From: Riemerella anatipestifer ATCC 11845 = DSM 15868
GTDB lineage: Bacteria > Bacteroidota > Bacteroidia > Flavobacteriales > Weeksellaceae
DNA: 64,000 bases
NCBI RefSeq assembly: GCF_000252855.1
Contig: NC_017045.1
Coordinates: 806,001 to 870,000 of the forward strand
Direction: 5' to 3'
In this document: positions 1-8,669 of the stretch, piece by piece
Layout: each line of letters starts with the position of its first letter
Position numbering within the stretch: position 1 is the first letter of the stretch
Position numbers and translations under genes: made by a program
Notes under the pieces: generated by a model
Databases searched by the model: none
What the model saw: only the letters and a program-made list of their open reading frames with translations
Told to the model about the DNA's origin: nothing

Positions 1-1117
1 AGGTCTTAATAACTATATCAGCGAAAATAAACTAAGACTATTAGGACAGCCTGTACCAGTTCCAGTAGAGGAATTGGACACTAACCAGGAGCAATTAGAA
101 CTTTCTTTTGAAGTAGGTTTTGAGCCAAGTTTCAATATTGATTTAGCAAAATACGAAGCTCCTCACTACAAGATAGAAGCTTCTGACAAAGAAGTAGGGC
201 AAAGCATAGAGAATATGCAAAAGAGATTTGCAGAAAGAGAAGCTCAAGAAAAAGTAACTAAAGATTCTTACATCTCTCTAGAAGTTTCTCAAGTAGTGGA
301 AGAAGATGCGGAAGGAGAACACAACCACGCTCCTAAGCATGTGGTCATCAATGCAGAGAATAAAGCAGCTTTTGAATTAGTTAAAAAACTTAAAAAAGAT
401 GAGTCTGTAAAAGTTTCTAAAGAAGAGCTTACAAAAGACGAAGATTTAGCTAAGTTTTTAGGATTTGCTAAAGAAGAAGCAGAACATCTACATCATAATG
501 AGGTTGAAGTAACTGTAAAAGATATTTACAAACTTAACTTAGCTGAACTAAACCAAGAGCTGTTTGATTCTGTTTACGGTAAGGATACTGTAAAATCTGA
601 AGAAGAGCTTAAAGCTAAAGTAAAATCTGAATTAGATGAATATTTCCAACAGAATGCAGATGTACACTTTGTAAATAAGGTATTAGAGCAAATCACCGAG
701 AAAGAAGAAGTAAAACTTCCAGAAGCATTCTTAATCAAGTGGTTAATGTTCTCTAATCCAAACATTGCAACAGAAGAGCAAGCTAAGGAGATATTTGAAG
801 CGGAAAAGAACCAAATTAAATATCAAGTTATTGAAGGTAAGCTAATGTCTGACAATGATGTTAAGATAGATTATGCTGATGTTTTAGCTCAAGCTGAACA
901 ACTAGTAAGAAATCAGTTAGCTATTTACGGTATCCACCATCTTTCTGATGAGGAAATCCAAAAGTACGCTGTAGAAATGCTTAAAAACCAAGAGCAAGTA
1001 AGACAAATATCTTCAGAGGTAGCTATGACTAAACTAAAAGATGTTATCTTAGAGAAAGCATCTAAAAAGGAAAGTAAAATCTCTCATGATGATTTCTTAA
1101 AAGAAATCCAAGGTTAA
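1..1117 (+). CDS. tig: Trigger factor, 3' part (5' end outside window)
   Basis: Ribosome-associated chaperone and peptidyl-prolyl isomerase that meets nascent chains at the exit tunnel. The frame is open from base 2, with no start in the window that fits the family: the first possible start (TTG at 74) lies inside a linker that is already coding (it reads ISENKLRLLGQPVPVPVEEL before it), so the ribosome-binding N terminus lies upstream. What is visible is acidic and helical, with a central segment containing a histidine-rich stretch (EGEHNHAPKHVV) where the isomerase domain should be, and a long helical C-terminal arm domain rich in K/E. The isomerase part looks shorter and less conserved than in E. 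coli, as is usual for Bacteroidota trigger factors. Followed by a strong hairpin terminator, so it ends its transcript. Confidence 0.88.
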   Translation, partial: GLNNYISENKLRLLGQPVPVPVEELDTNQEQLELSFEVGFEPSFNIDLAKYEAPHYKIEASDKEVGQSIENMQKRFAEREAQEKVTKDSYISLEVSQVVEEDAEGEHNHAPKHVVINAENKAAFELVKKLKKDESVKVSKEELTKDEDLAKFLGFAKEEAEHLHHNEVEVTVKDIYKLNLAELNQELFDSVYGKDTVKSEEELKAKVKSELDEYFQQNADVHFVNKVLEQITEKEEVKLPEAFLIKWLMFSNPNIATEEQAKEIFEAEKNQIKYQVIEGKLMSDNDVKIDYADVLAQAEQLVRNQLAIYGIHHLSDEEIQKYAVEMLKNQEQVRQISSEVAMTKLKDVILEKASKKESKISHDDFLKEIQG

Positions 1118-1146
1118 TATTCCCCTTGAATTTGATATAATTTTCA

Positions 1147-1178
1147 AAACCTCACTTTATATAAAGTGAGGTTTTTTA
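1147..1178 (+). terminator. Rho-independent terminator after tig
   Basis: Perfect inverted repeat AACCTCACTTTA / TAAAGTGAGGTT with a very short loop followed by a T-run, 30 bases after the trigger factor stop. Confidence 0.85.
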
Positions 1179-1387
1179 TTTCTCATAATCAACCACTTAA
1201 ACAAATACAATATAAATTCTATTCGATGCATTATTAAAATAATTAACATTGAATACTCTTTTTTAACACTTTTTAACAATCTTTTAAAATCGCTTTAAAT
1301 AAAGGGTTTAGAAATTATTTTAACATTCTATTAACATAAAATTAACTATTATTAACATATAAATATGGTGAGTAAGGAGACTAAGTA

Positions 1388-1395
1388 TAAATTTG
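1388..1395 (+). promoter_or_regulatory. -7 promoter element of the RlpA-like gene
   Basis: TAAATTTG matches the Bacteroidota TAnnTTTG -7 box and lies 27 bases before the ATG at 1423. No TTG is seen at the usual distance upstream. Confidence 0.5.
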
Positions 1396-1422
1396 CCCCC
1401 GTAAAACAAATAAAAATTCAAA

Positions 1423-1803
1423 ATGATGAAAAGAACAATTCTCGTAATCATAATGATTATTTCTTTTGTAGGAGTTTATTCGTTTAAAAGTAATAATGAT
1501 GAAACAGGCAGTAGCTATGCATCTTACTACCACGACAAATTCAACGGAAAGAAAACAGCAAGTGGCGAAATTTTCAACAATAATGAACTCACTGCCGCTC
1601 ATAAGAGATTACCATTCGGAACATTGGTAGAAATAACCAACCTTAGAACTGGTAAAAGTGTAGTAGTTAGGGTAAATGATAGAGGACCTTATGTTAAAGG
1701 ACGTTCCTTTGACCTCAGTAAAGCCGCTTACAACGCCATAGGAGATCACAAAAGAGGAACAATGCCCATTACTTATAAAGTTCTAGACGAAGACGAAATT
1801 TAA
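1423..1803 (+). CDS. RlpA-like double-psi beta-barrel protein
   Basis: Small exported protein of 126 residues consisting of an N-terminal hydrophobic signal or anchor (residues 1-20) and a single RlpA-type double-psi beta-barrel domain (about 31-120). Family landmarks are present: ASYYHDKFNGKKTASGEIF, LTAAHKRLPFGT, and VRVNDRGPYVKGRSFDLS. RlpA proteins cleave glycan strands lacking stem peptides in the cell wall, and the conserved His of AAHK and Asp of NDRGP correspond to residues needed for that activity in characterised members. It lacks the C-terminal SPOR domain of E. coli RlpA, as short Bacteroidota homologues do, so septal targeting cannot be assumed. It stands alone between two terminators. 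Confidence 0.85.
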   Translation: MMKRTILVIIMIISFVGVYSFKSNNDETGSSYASYYHDKFNGKKTASGEIFNNNELTAAHKRLPFGTLVEITNLRTGKSVVVRVNDRGPYVKGRSFDLSKAAYNAIGDHKRGTMPITYKVLDEDEI

Positions 1804-1821
1804 TTAAGCTTAAAAGAAAAT

Positions 1822-1862
1822 AAAAAACTCATCTTATTTTGAATAATAAGATGAGTTTTTTT
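1822..1862. terminator. Bidirectional terminator between RlpA-like gene and xth
   Basis: AAAAACTCATCTTATT pairs with AATAAGATGAGTTTTT around a six-base loop. A-run on one side and T-run on the other let it serve both converging genes. Confidence 0.88.
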
Positions 1863-1868
1863 AACTTT

Positions 1869-2630
1869 TTATTTTAACTCCACTAAAACGGGACAATGAT
1901 CCGAGTGATAAGCATCACTAAGGATAAGCCCTCTAGACAAACGACTTTCCAACGAGTCCGACACAAAATGATAGTCTAACCTCCAACCCTTATTATTAGC
2001 TCGTGCATTTTGTCTATAACTCCACCACGAGTATTGGTTGGGTTCAGTATTAAAATAACGGAAACTATCTATTAACCCACATTCTTTTAAAAACTCTGTC
2101 ATCCATTCTCGTTCTATAGGAAGAAAACCAGATACATTTTTTAATCTTACAGGGTCGTGGATATCTATTGCTTGATGACAGATATTAAAATCTCCCGAAA
2201 TAATTAAATTAGGAATGGTTTTTCTTAGCTCTTTTATATAAGCTAAAAAATCGTAACAAAACTGCATTTTAAAATCCAACCTATCTATATTGGTAGCAGA
2301 AGGCACATATACAGATATTACCGAAAAATCCTCAAAATCAACTCTTATCACTCGCCCTTCTTTATCGTATAGCTCCATATCACAACCATATTCTACGTGC
2401 TTAGGCTGAATTTTAGTAGCGATACCTACCCCGCTATACCCTTTCTTTTCCGCAGAAAACCAATAGGTATGGTAGCCCTCTTTCTCGAAACTTGCTATAT
2501 CTATTTGGTCTTTTTGAGCCTTGCTTTCCTGAAAACAAATAACATCGGGAGCAGCATGTCCTAACCAACCGATTAAATCCTTATTAAAAGCTGCCCGAAT
2601 ACCATTGACGTTATAAGATATTATCTTCAT
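1869..2630 (-). CDS. xth: Exodeoxyribonuclease III family AP endonuclease
   Basis: Base-excision repair nuclease that incises abasic sites and trims 3' ends. The 253-residue protein covers one endonuclease/exonuclease/phosphatase fold. Visible family motifs are SYNVNGIRAA at the N terminus, the metal-binding Glu in CFQESKAQ, the SGDFNI motif in the middle, and the closing YHSDHCPV with the catalytic Asp-His pair. It starts at ATG 2628-2630, 15 bases after the stop of dusB on the same strand, so the two are probably co-transcribed. No unusual residues are seen. Confidence 0.93.
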   Translation of the reverse strand: MKIISYNVNGIRAAFNKDLIGWLGHAAPDVICFQESKAQKDQIDIASFEKEGYHTYWFSAEKKGYSGVGIATKIQPKHVEYGCDMELYDKEGRVIRVDFEDFSVISVYVPSATNIDRLDFKMQFCYDFLAYIKELRKTIPNLIISGDFNICHQAIDIHDPVRLKNVSGFLPIEREWMTEFLKECGLIDSFRYFNTEPNQYSWWSYRQNARANNKGWRLDYHFVSDSLESRLSRGLILSDAYHSDHCPVLVELK

Positions 2631-2645
2631 TATTTTGTTTTAGCT

Positions 2646-3623
2646 TTAATTATTTGCCTCTATGATTTGACTGATGAGGCTATCCATTTCCTCCAAAGTA
2701 AGTATTTCTAAAAACCTTTTTCTATACTCCTTAAAATGTGGCACCCCACGGAAATAATTACTGTAATGTTGTCTCATTTCTATCAATCCAAGGCGTTCAC
2801 CTTTCCATTCAGCACTCCATTCGGCGTGTTGTCTTACTGCGGTTAAACGGTCTTGTAATGTAGGTTCTGGAAGTAACTTTCCTGTTTGGAAAAAATGTTT
2901 TACTTCATTAAAAATCCAAGGATAACCAATGGCAGCCCTACCAATCATAACTCCATCACAAGCATATTTGTTTTTATAATCTAAGGCTTTTTGGGGCGAG
3001 TCTATATCTCCGTTCCCAAAAATAGGAATCTCAATATTAGGGTTTTGTTTAATGCGAGAAATATGCTCCCAGTCGGCTTCTCCTTTATACATTTGAGCCC
3101 TCGTTCTTGCGTGTATTGTAAGTGCTTTAATACCTGCCTCTTGCAGTCGTTCCGCTACTTCATCTATATTGATACTGTTTGTATCCCAGCCCAACCTTGT
3201 CTTAACTGTTACAGGTAAATGGGTAGAATTTACTACGGCTTTGGTAAGCCTTACCATTAGGTCTATATCTTTCAAAACCCCTGCTCCTGCCCCTTTGCAA
3301 ACTACTTTCTTCACAGGACACCCAAAGTTAATATCTACCAAATCGGGTTGTACCGTTTCTACTATTTTGGCGGACATCGCCATAGCTTCCTCATCTCCCC
3401 CAAAAATTTGGATACCAATAGGTCTTTCATAATCAAAAATATCTAACTTCTTTTTAGACTTTATAGCATCTCTGATAAGCCCTTCCGAAGAGATAAACTC
3501 CGAATACATTAAATCTGCACCGTGCATTTTACAAAGCCTACGAAACGGAGGGTCGCTCACATCTTCCATAGGAGCCAGCAATAAAGGAAAATCTGGCAAT
3601 TCTATATTCCCTATTTTTACCAT
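2646..3623 (-). CDS. dusB: tRNA-dihydrouridine synthase, DusB type
   Basis: FMN-dependent reductase that converts specific uridines of tRNA to dihydrouridine. The 325-residue protein opens with LLLAPMEDVSDPPFR, typical of the DusB branch, and has the catalytic Cys in NFGCPVKKV (residue 102), the TVKTRLGWD strand, the HARTR motif and a glycine-rich FMN phosphate site around GNGDI and GRAAIG. The ATG at 3621-3623 lies only four bases after a good promoter -7 box, and the family start matches it, so the message is probably leaderless. It leads a short operon with xth. Confidence 0.93.
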   Translation of the reverse strand: MVKIGNIELPDFPLLLAPMEDVSDPPFRRLCKMHGADLMYSEFISSEGLIRDAIKSKKKLDIFDYERPIGIQIFGGDEEAMAMSAKIVETVQPDLVDINFGCPVKKVVCKGAGAGVLKDIDLMVRLTKAVVNSTHLPVTVKTRLGWDTNSINIDEVAERLQEAGIKALTIHARTRAQMYKGEADWEHISRIKQNPNIEIPIFGNGDIDSPQKALDYKNKYACDGVMIGRAAIGYPWIFNEVKHFFQTGKLLPEPTLQDRLTAVRQHAEWSAEWKGERLGLIEMRQHYSNYFRGVPHFKEYRKRFLEILTLEEMDSLISQIIEANN

Positions 3624-3627
3624 TCTG

Positions 3628-3656
3628 CAAAAGTAAGTGTTTTTATTTTAAATCAA
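3628..3656 (-). promoter_or_regulatory. Promoter of dusB-xth
   Basis: On the minus strand TTG (3654-3656), 18 bases, then TACTTTTG (3628-3635). The ATG follows after four bases, which leaves little or no 5' leader. Confidence 0.6.
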
Positions 3657-3672
3657 ATCCGTTTTTAAGAAA

Positions 3673-6600
3673 TCAAAACCCTGCCCTCACTTGTACACTT
3701 CCTATGTGTATAGTTCTGTCTCCAGAGTTTCGTCCCTCATAGTTGAGGTTAAGTTTTATAAATGAATTTATCGACTGTTGCAAAAACACCGTCCATACCT
3801 GGTTTTTGCCCACTTTAAGTCCTTCCAACATTTGGTTGCCTACCAAACTAAAACTATTGCCTTTAAAATCATTATTGATGAACGAAAAACTTCCCCTAAC
3901 CGAAGTCTTAGAACGCTCCCATTGTAAACTTCCTGTGAGGTCAAAGGTTTTTAAATGCTCTTCTCCGTCCAGCCTTTGTTTTTGCTTTAAAGCAGAAGAT
4001 AATTCTGCTTGTATAGCCTCTGTAAGTTTATAGGTTAATTTTGGGCGTGTTTCTAGATGAATTAAATGATAATCTCTAGACTTAAACATCTCCGAAGCAT
4101 TAGTTAAACTCTGATACTGATTTTCCCAATCCGCTCTAAGATTTTTATTAAACCAATAGCCAATATTCACAAAGTGAGAAGACTGCTTTTTAGACTCTAA
4201 ACTAAAATTAGCATTTATTAAGTTATCGTTTAATATCAATCGGTAAGTGCCATTCCACCCCGAAACTTCATTAGGTAAAAATTGTGCCGTTGCCAAGAAG
4301 CTTTGATTTTTTAGAATTTGATTTTGTTGTTTTTCAAACGGATTCCAAACCAAAACACGGTCTTTTTTATAAAAAGAATTTTGAGATAAAAGCGAAAGAT
4401 TAAAATTCCACCTTTTCACAAAACGACTTTGAGAGTTAAATATCTGTGCTGGACTGATGAATAACGACAGCTGAAGTTTGTTTTTATTAGAAGGTAAATA
4501 TTTTATTGTATTGGTATAAACCCTGATGTATCGAGCTAAATCAGCATATTCCGCTACTTCAAACTCGTCTAACTGCTGTACCCCATCGCCGTTGTAGTCT
4601 GTCCATTTGTAAATCCCTTGTCCATCGGTTACTTTTAAATACTGAAATTCCCTTTGTGCCTCTTGCCCATTACCCAACTCATAAAAGGCTTGGAGCCTCG
4701 CTCCATTATTAAACAACTGCTGATGATATAAAATATTCCCCACTACAAAATCCTGATTTTGATTCTGAACCAACGATTCCGAAGTATGATAAAACTTACG
4801 ATAATGAGCCAATGCCGTAAGAGTTGTTTTTTCATTTTTAATAATTTGGCTCTCCACCATTGCCCCCAAAATCTGATTAACCTTTTCTAAACCTGCATTT
4901 CTCACAGAATCGTTCTCTCTTAGATAGAGTTTTGTTAGAAGTAAAGTTCTGTTTTCATTACCTATTTTTTTCTGTACAAATAGTTCTCGCCACGCAAAAC
5001 TCGTAGCATCTGTTTTTTGGATATTGTTGAAGTTTTTAAGATTATGTTCCATTTGCCCACCCAATGTCCAACTTCCTTTTTCGCCTAAATATGAAGTGGA
5101 AGCAAGACCTCTTACAAAACGAGTATCCTGTAAGTCCGAATTGGTGTTAAGGTACGATACATTACCTTCTGTAAGCCATTTATTTTTTATCCATTTAAAA
5201 TTCAAATCATTTTTAATCCCTTGATAAGTACCAGCTTCGTTGAGGAAATTAAGCGTATAGTTGAGTGCAGAGCCTTGCTTCCATTCATTTAAAAAACCAA
5301 ATGTAAGTCTGTTTTGTGTTCTGTGATTAAACTCTTGAGAAAGATTAAAATCCCTAGCAAACTCCACATTATTGAGACGGTCTAAGATATGAAACTGCTT
5401 ATTGATATGCTGAAACTCAAAACTTGACGTCCCCTTCCATTGACCTTTAGTAAAGGTTTTTGCCCCTACTATTCGTGCAGCGTAGCCTTTATTTTCATCA
5501 TTATTTTTGGAAGAAAATAAATTAACATCGTAATGACTTAACGAAACATCAGCTCCCACATAGCCTTGATTCAGCAAATAAGAAACATTAGCCGAAAGCA
5601 CCTGTGTTTTTTGAGGTGCTGGTAACTTTCGCAACGCAGAATAGTCGCCTCTACCCTGCCCTACATACTCAAAAACCCGACCATTATTCGTGGTTTGTTT
5701 CAGTATATAATCGCCTACATTTTGCCCTGTGTAAGAAAAGGAAACTTGATAAAGTTTTTCATTAGCATCGGTAGAAAACTCATAGTAATCTCCATTAGCA
5801 TCGCTTACTTTTCGATAAAGAATTTTATTAACATCGTAAGCCGTTTCAACCCCAGACGGAGCCACCATCAAAACCGAATTACTCCCTGCCTGTGCCAATA
5901 TTTTTTGGTCTTCTTCGCTTAAATTAAGCGATAAAGGAGCGTTTTTGTTATCACTTTCAAGAAACCAATTAAGCCCAAGTTTCAATTTCTCTCGCTGATG
6001 TTCCACTCCTCCAGTAACTAAAAAACGTGTGTAGTTTCGGTTGGTATAGTTGTATGAAATGGTGATGAAGTTTTGATTGTAAATAGGTCTAAAGCTCGTA
6101 AAGGTAACCTCTCCCGTATTGTAGTTAATGATATAATCTAAGTTCTCTCCTCTCTTCATTAAAACGCCATCAATAAACACCTGTTCGGAACCAGATATAA
6201 TGGTGATAAAGGTTTCTCCATTCTTGCCTGACAACCTATAAGGACCTTGGTTACCTTCCACTCCTTGAAACCTAATTCTATGAAATTCGCTACGAGCCAC
6301 CCCAGCCGATAAATGTATAGAAGTTGGATTTTCTTTTCCCATTTTGGTTTGAAACTCTAGCCCTAGACTTCGTCTTTGATATCTCCCGAAGTAAGTCGTT
6401 TCATCATTCAAATCCAAATGTCCCGCTCGAAGGATTGATTTTTTTTTGATGTTGAGCTGTACAAAAATTTTATCAAACTCGTCTAATGTTTGCGTATAAC
6501 CATCTGCCTGTATCGGAAGATTATGGTCCGAGATACTGGCTAAAATAGATACCTCTTGGCTTAATTGACCCGAAATCTGTAAATCCATAGAACTTTGCAC

Positions 6601-6903
6601 CGATGAGCCTTGGGCATTACCAAAAGAAATACCTCTGATAATAGCCCCTTGAGTATTAAGGTTACCTAAATCTAGTTGAGATTTACTGGCAGACGGAAGC
6701 TCTAACTTCTCTACAATACTTCTCTGTGGTAACTTTATAAAATCCAAAGTATCTCTTGTAAAAACCTCCTTGTTGATATTAGCTATAATAAGGCTATCCT
6801 TCTTTGTAGAGTCTTTAAGATAAGGGTTATGCCAAGAAAATACCTGCCCATATACCATATATGAGTTAAACCAAACTATGAGCAAAGCGACTATATACTT
6901 CAA
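3673..6903 (-). CDS. Large outer-membrane beta-barrel protein, unknown function
   Basis: Surface or outer-membrane protein of about 1076 residues. I chose the TTG at 6901-6903 because it gives a clean signal peptide (MKYIVALLIVWFNSYMVYGQ) and because a promoter overlaps the upstream TTG at 6951; the next ATG would cut into the signal. After an N-terminal region with a segment of the kind FIDGVLMKRGENLDYIINYN-TGEVTF, which also occurs in SprA-like Bacteroidota proteins, most of the length is alternating polar/aromatic strands, and the chain ends in Phe, as outer-membrane barrels do. An EF-hand-like loop (DYNGDGVQQLDEFE) sits near residue 769. Function is unknown; a role in secretion or adhesion would be a guess. 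Single-gene transcript. Confidence 0.7.
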   Translation of the reverse strand: MKYIVALLIVWFNSYMVYGQVFSWHNPYLKDSTKKDSLIIANINKEVFTRDTLDFIKLPQRSIVEKLELPSASKSQLDLGNLNTQGAIIRGISFGNAQGSSVQSSMDLQISGQLSQEVSILASISDHNLPIQADGYTQTLDEFDKIFVQLNIKKKSILRAGHLDLNDETTYFGRYQRRSLGLEFQTKMGKENPTSIHLSAGVARSEFHRIRFQGVEGNQGPYRLSGKNGETFITIISGSEQVFIDGVLMKRGENLDYIINYNTGEVTFTSFRPIYNQNFITISYNYTNRNYTRFLVTGGVEHQREKLKLGLNWFLESDNKNAPLSLNLSEEDQKILAQAGSNSVLMVAPSGVETAYDVNKILYRKVSDANGDYYEFSTDANEKLYQVSFSYTGQNVGDYILKQTTNNGRVFEYVGQGRGDYSALRKLPAPQKTQVLSANVSYLLNQGYVGADVSLSHYDVNLFSSKNNDENKGYAARIVGAKTFTKGQWKGTSSFEFQHINKQFHILDRLNNVEFARDFNLSQEFNHRTQNRLTFGFLNEWKQGSALNYTLNFLNEAGTYQGIKNDLNFKWIKNKWLTEGNVSYLNTNSDLQDTRFVRGLASTSYLGEKGSWTLGGQMEHNLKNFNNIQKTDATSFAWRELFVQKKIGNENRTLLLTKLYLRENDSVRNAGLEKVNQILGAMVESQIIKNEKTTLTALAHYRKFYHTSESLVQNQNQDFVVGNILYHQQLFNNGARLQAFYELGNGQEAQREFQYLKVTDGQGIYKWTDYNGDGVQQLDEFEVAEYADLARYIRVYTNTIKYLPSNKNKLQLSLFISPAQIFNSQSRFVKRWNFNLSLLSQNSFYKKDRVLVWNPFEKQQNQILKNQSFLATAQFLPNEVSGWNGTYRLILNDNLINANFSLESKKQSSHFVNIGYWFNKNLRADWENQYQSLTNASEMFKSRDYHLIHLETRPKLTYKLTEAIQAELSSALKQKQRLDGEEHLKTFDLTGSLQWERSKTSVRGSFSFINNDFKGNSFSLVGNQMLEGLKVGKNQVWTVFLQQSINSFIKLNLNYEGRNSGDRTIHIGSVQVRAGF

Positions 6904-6924
6904 GATATGACTAACAAGAAATTG

Positions 6925-6951
6925 CAAATTTACATAACGGAATATTAACAA
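6925..6951 (-). promoter_or_regulatory. Promoter of the large barrel gene, decides its start
   Basis: Minus-strand TTG (6949-6951), 16 bases, TAAATTTG (6925-6932). Transcription should begin near 6919, so starts at or above 6925 cannot be used and the TTG at 6903 becomes the best choice. Confidence 0.6.
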
Positions 6952-7002
6952 AACTTAATATAAATCATATTGGCTTTTTCTTCTTTTCTGTAATAAAGTT
7001 TT

Positions 7003-7010
7003 TAACTTTG
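7003..7010 (+). promoter_or_regulatory. -7 promoter element of the T9SS cargo pair
   Basis: TAACTTTG, 31 bases before the ATG at 7042; no clear -33 TTG at the standard distance. Confidence 0.5.
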
Positions 7011-7041
7011 GGGCAGATAGTAACTTTAAAAAAAATAATAT

Positions 7042-7815
7042 ATGAGAAAATTTTATTCTTTAATGGCTGCAGTAGCTTTGGTAACAACAGTTTCTGCACA
7101 GAATTTGGTGCAAAATCCAGGTCTAGAAAATTGGAACGATGCTGGTAAAGCTGTAGATTGGTTTCACGATTCAAATAGCTCAAAAGCTGATACTAAAAAG
7201 CATAGTGGTTCTTTTTCTGGACAAATAAAATCACCAAGTAAAGGAAGTAACAGTATGGGAATGAAAGACATTGCTGTTACTCCTGGAAAAACTTATGTCT
7301 ATTCTGGCTGGTATCTTCAAGAAACAGCTTCAACTAGAGTTAGACATTGGGGACAGTGGAGAACCGCCACAGGACTACTTAGCGATACGAGTTTACAATC
7401 AGAATTTATTGATACTACTTCTTCTGAATGGAAACAATTTAAAATAGAAGCCGTTGCTCCAGAAGGTGCAGAAGTTGCTAGATTGTCTTTCAGAGTGTAT
7501 AAAGGGAACGATGCTGCTGAAGGTGCGGTCTATATAGACGATTTTTTCTTTGCGGACAAAGAAACTCTTTCTGTAACGGATATTAAAGATTTCAATAATA
7601 GCGTAAAATTCAACACTTTAGCAGATGATGTATTAACATTTAGTTTACCAAATAAAGCTACTGTAAATATCTATTCTCTAGATGGTAAACTACTTTCTTC
7701 TAGTAGAGTATCTTCTGGAGAATCAATCAATATATCTCATCTAGCTAAAGGGAATTATATTGTAACCGTACAGGATAATTACAACAAAATCAGCAGAAAA
7801 ATCATTAAAAAATAA
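7042..7815 (+). CDS. T9SS-exported protein with jelly-roll-like domain
   Basis: Exported protein of 257 residues. A signal peptide (residues 1-19, ending VSAQ) is followed by NLVQNPGLENW, an opening typical of carbohydrate-binding jelly-roll modules (CBM4/9-like), then a beta-rich domain to about residue 170 containing PGKTYVYSGWY and closing with YIDDFFFAD. Residues from about 185 form a type A T9SS sorting domain (strands ATVNIYSLDGKLLSS, HLAKGNYIVTV, ending in KIIKK). It is therefore predicted to cross the outer membrane and be released or anchored at the surface. No catalytic motif is visible; binding to sugars is inferred from fold only. It shares an operon with the next gene, 14 bases downstream. 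Confidence 0.78.
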   Translation: MRKFYSLMAAVALVTTVSAQNLVQNPGLENWNDAGKAVDWFHDSNSSKADTKKHSGSFSGQIKSPSKGSNSMGMKDIAVTPGKTYVYSGWYLQETASTRVRHWGQWRTATGLLSDTSLQSEFIDTTSSEWKQFKIEAVAPEGAEVARLSFRVYKGNDAAEGAVYIDDFFFADKETLSVTDIKDFNNSVKFNTLADDVLTFSLPNKATVNIYSLDGKLLSSSRVSSGESINISHLAKGNYIVTVQDNYNKISRKIIKK

Positions 7816-7829
7816 AAATTATATTAAAA

Positions 7830-8558
7830 ATGAAAAAATTACTCTCTCTAATTACTAGTATAATAGTTTCAGCTTGCATCAATGCTCAAGTTTTCCAAGA
7901 AAACTTTAATGACATTAATGGTACAGGTGGTAATGATGGTGTTTTTAGTGGTAATGTAGCCTCTGCACCTCTCAATTCTTATGGAGACTGGACTCTAAAC
8001 AGAACTTACGAAGCTAATGCGTGTATTAAAATAGGAACAGGAAGTGGTTTAGGAAGTGTAACCACCCCAACTATCGCATTAACAGGAAACGGAAAACTTT
8101 CCTTTAAAGCAGCCGCTTGGGATACTAAAACAGAACAAACCTCTCTTAAAATTTCAGCAACTGGAGGAACTCTAAGTGTTTCAGAAGTTACATTAGACAA
8201 AGGAGCTTTTAAGATCTATACAGTAGATATCACTAACGCAACGGGAGATTTAAAGATTACCTTTGAAGGTTTTCAGGCTGCTAGATCAAGATTTTTTTTG
8301 GACGATATAGTAGTTACAGAAACCACTATGTCTGTATCTAACATCAATGCTAAAAAAATCAACTTGGTTAAAAATACTGTAGTGGATACACAATTACTAT
8401 TTGGAGCAGACGCTGACATTAAAAATGGGCAGTTAGTAAAATCTGCTAAAGTAAATAACGGTGGGGCTCTTAACCTGTCTTCTCTACCTAAAGGAGTTTA
8501 CATTGTTTCTGGAGAAGTAAACGGTGAGAAAGTTTCTCAAAAAATTATCAAGAAATAA
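7830..8558 (+). CDS. T9SS-exported beta-sandwich protein
   Basis: Exported protein of 242 residues: signal peptide (about 1-19, ending INAQ), a beta-sandwich domain opening VFQENFNDINGTGGNDG and closing FFLDDIVVTE near residue 168, and a C-terminal T9SS type A-like sorting domain (LNLSSLPKGVYIVSG, ending KIIKK). The opening and the closing DDI strand resemble the domains found N-terminal to many Bacteroidota sorting signals and often annotated choice-of-anchor or CBM-like; no catalytic residues can be named. It has the same layout as its upstream neighbour but little sequence identity outside the sorting domain. A strong terminator follows. Confidence 0.75.
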   Translation: MKKLLSLITSIIVSACINAQVFQENFNDINGTGGNDGVFSGNVASAPLNSYGDWTLNRTYEANACIKIGTGSGLGSVTTPTIALTGNGKLSFKAAAWDTKTEQTSLKISATGGTLSVSEVTLDKGAFKIYTVDITNATGDLKITFEGFQAARSRFFLDDIVVTETTMSVSNINAKKINLVKNTVVDTQLLFGADADIKNGQLVKSAKVNNGGALNLSSLPKGVYIVSGEVNGEKVSQKIIKK

Positions 8559-8584
8559 GTCAAATTTATTTTTAATTTATCATT

Positions 8585-8612
8585 AAAGTCTCGGATAATC
8601 CGAGACTTTTTT
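8585..8612 (+). terminator. Terminator after the T9SS cargo pair
   Basis: AAAGTCTCGGA / TCCGAGACTTTT hairpin with a three-base loop and T-run. Confidence 0.87.
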
Positions 8613-8644
8613 GTTACATAGTTTTCATACTTCCCAAAAAACAT

Positions 8645-8652
8645 TAAATTTG
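8645..8652 (+). promoter_or_regulatory. -7 promoter element of thyA
   Basis: TAAATTTG, 17 bases before the thyA ATG and just after the upstream terminator. Confidence 0.55.
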
Positions 8653-8669
8653 GGATTTAAAAGATTATA

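Larger units (their letters stand above)
1118..1422 (+). other. 305-base AT-rich gap with phased TTAACA motifs
   Basis: Besides the tig terminator and a promoter box this gap holds a series of TTAACA hexamers at 1243, 1263, 1273, 1320, 1331 and 1352, plus TTAACT at 1342. The later members are spaced 11, 11 and 10 bases, and 1263-1273 is 10, close to one helical turn. No open frame or RNA gene is visible. The motif may be a regulator site or a bend; this is inference. Confidence 0.5.

Noticed and set aside
1381-1602. Minus-strand 73-codon frame over the RlpA-like gene start
   Set aside because: It is antisense to a well-conserved domain and shows no protein features of its own.
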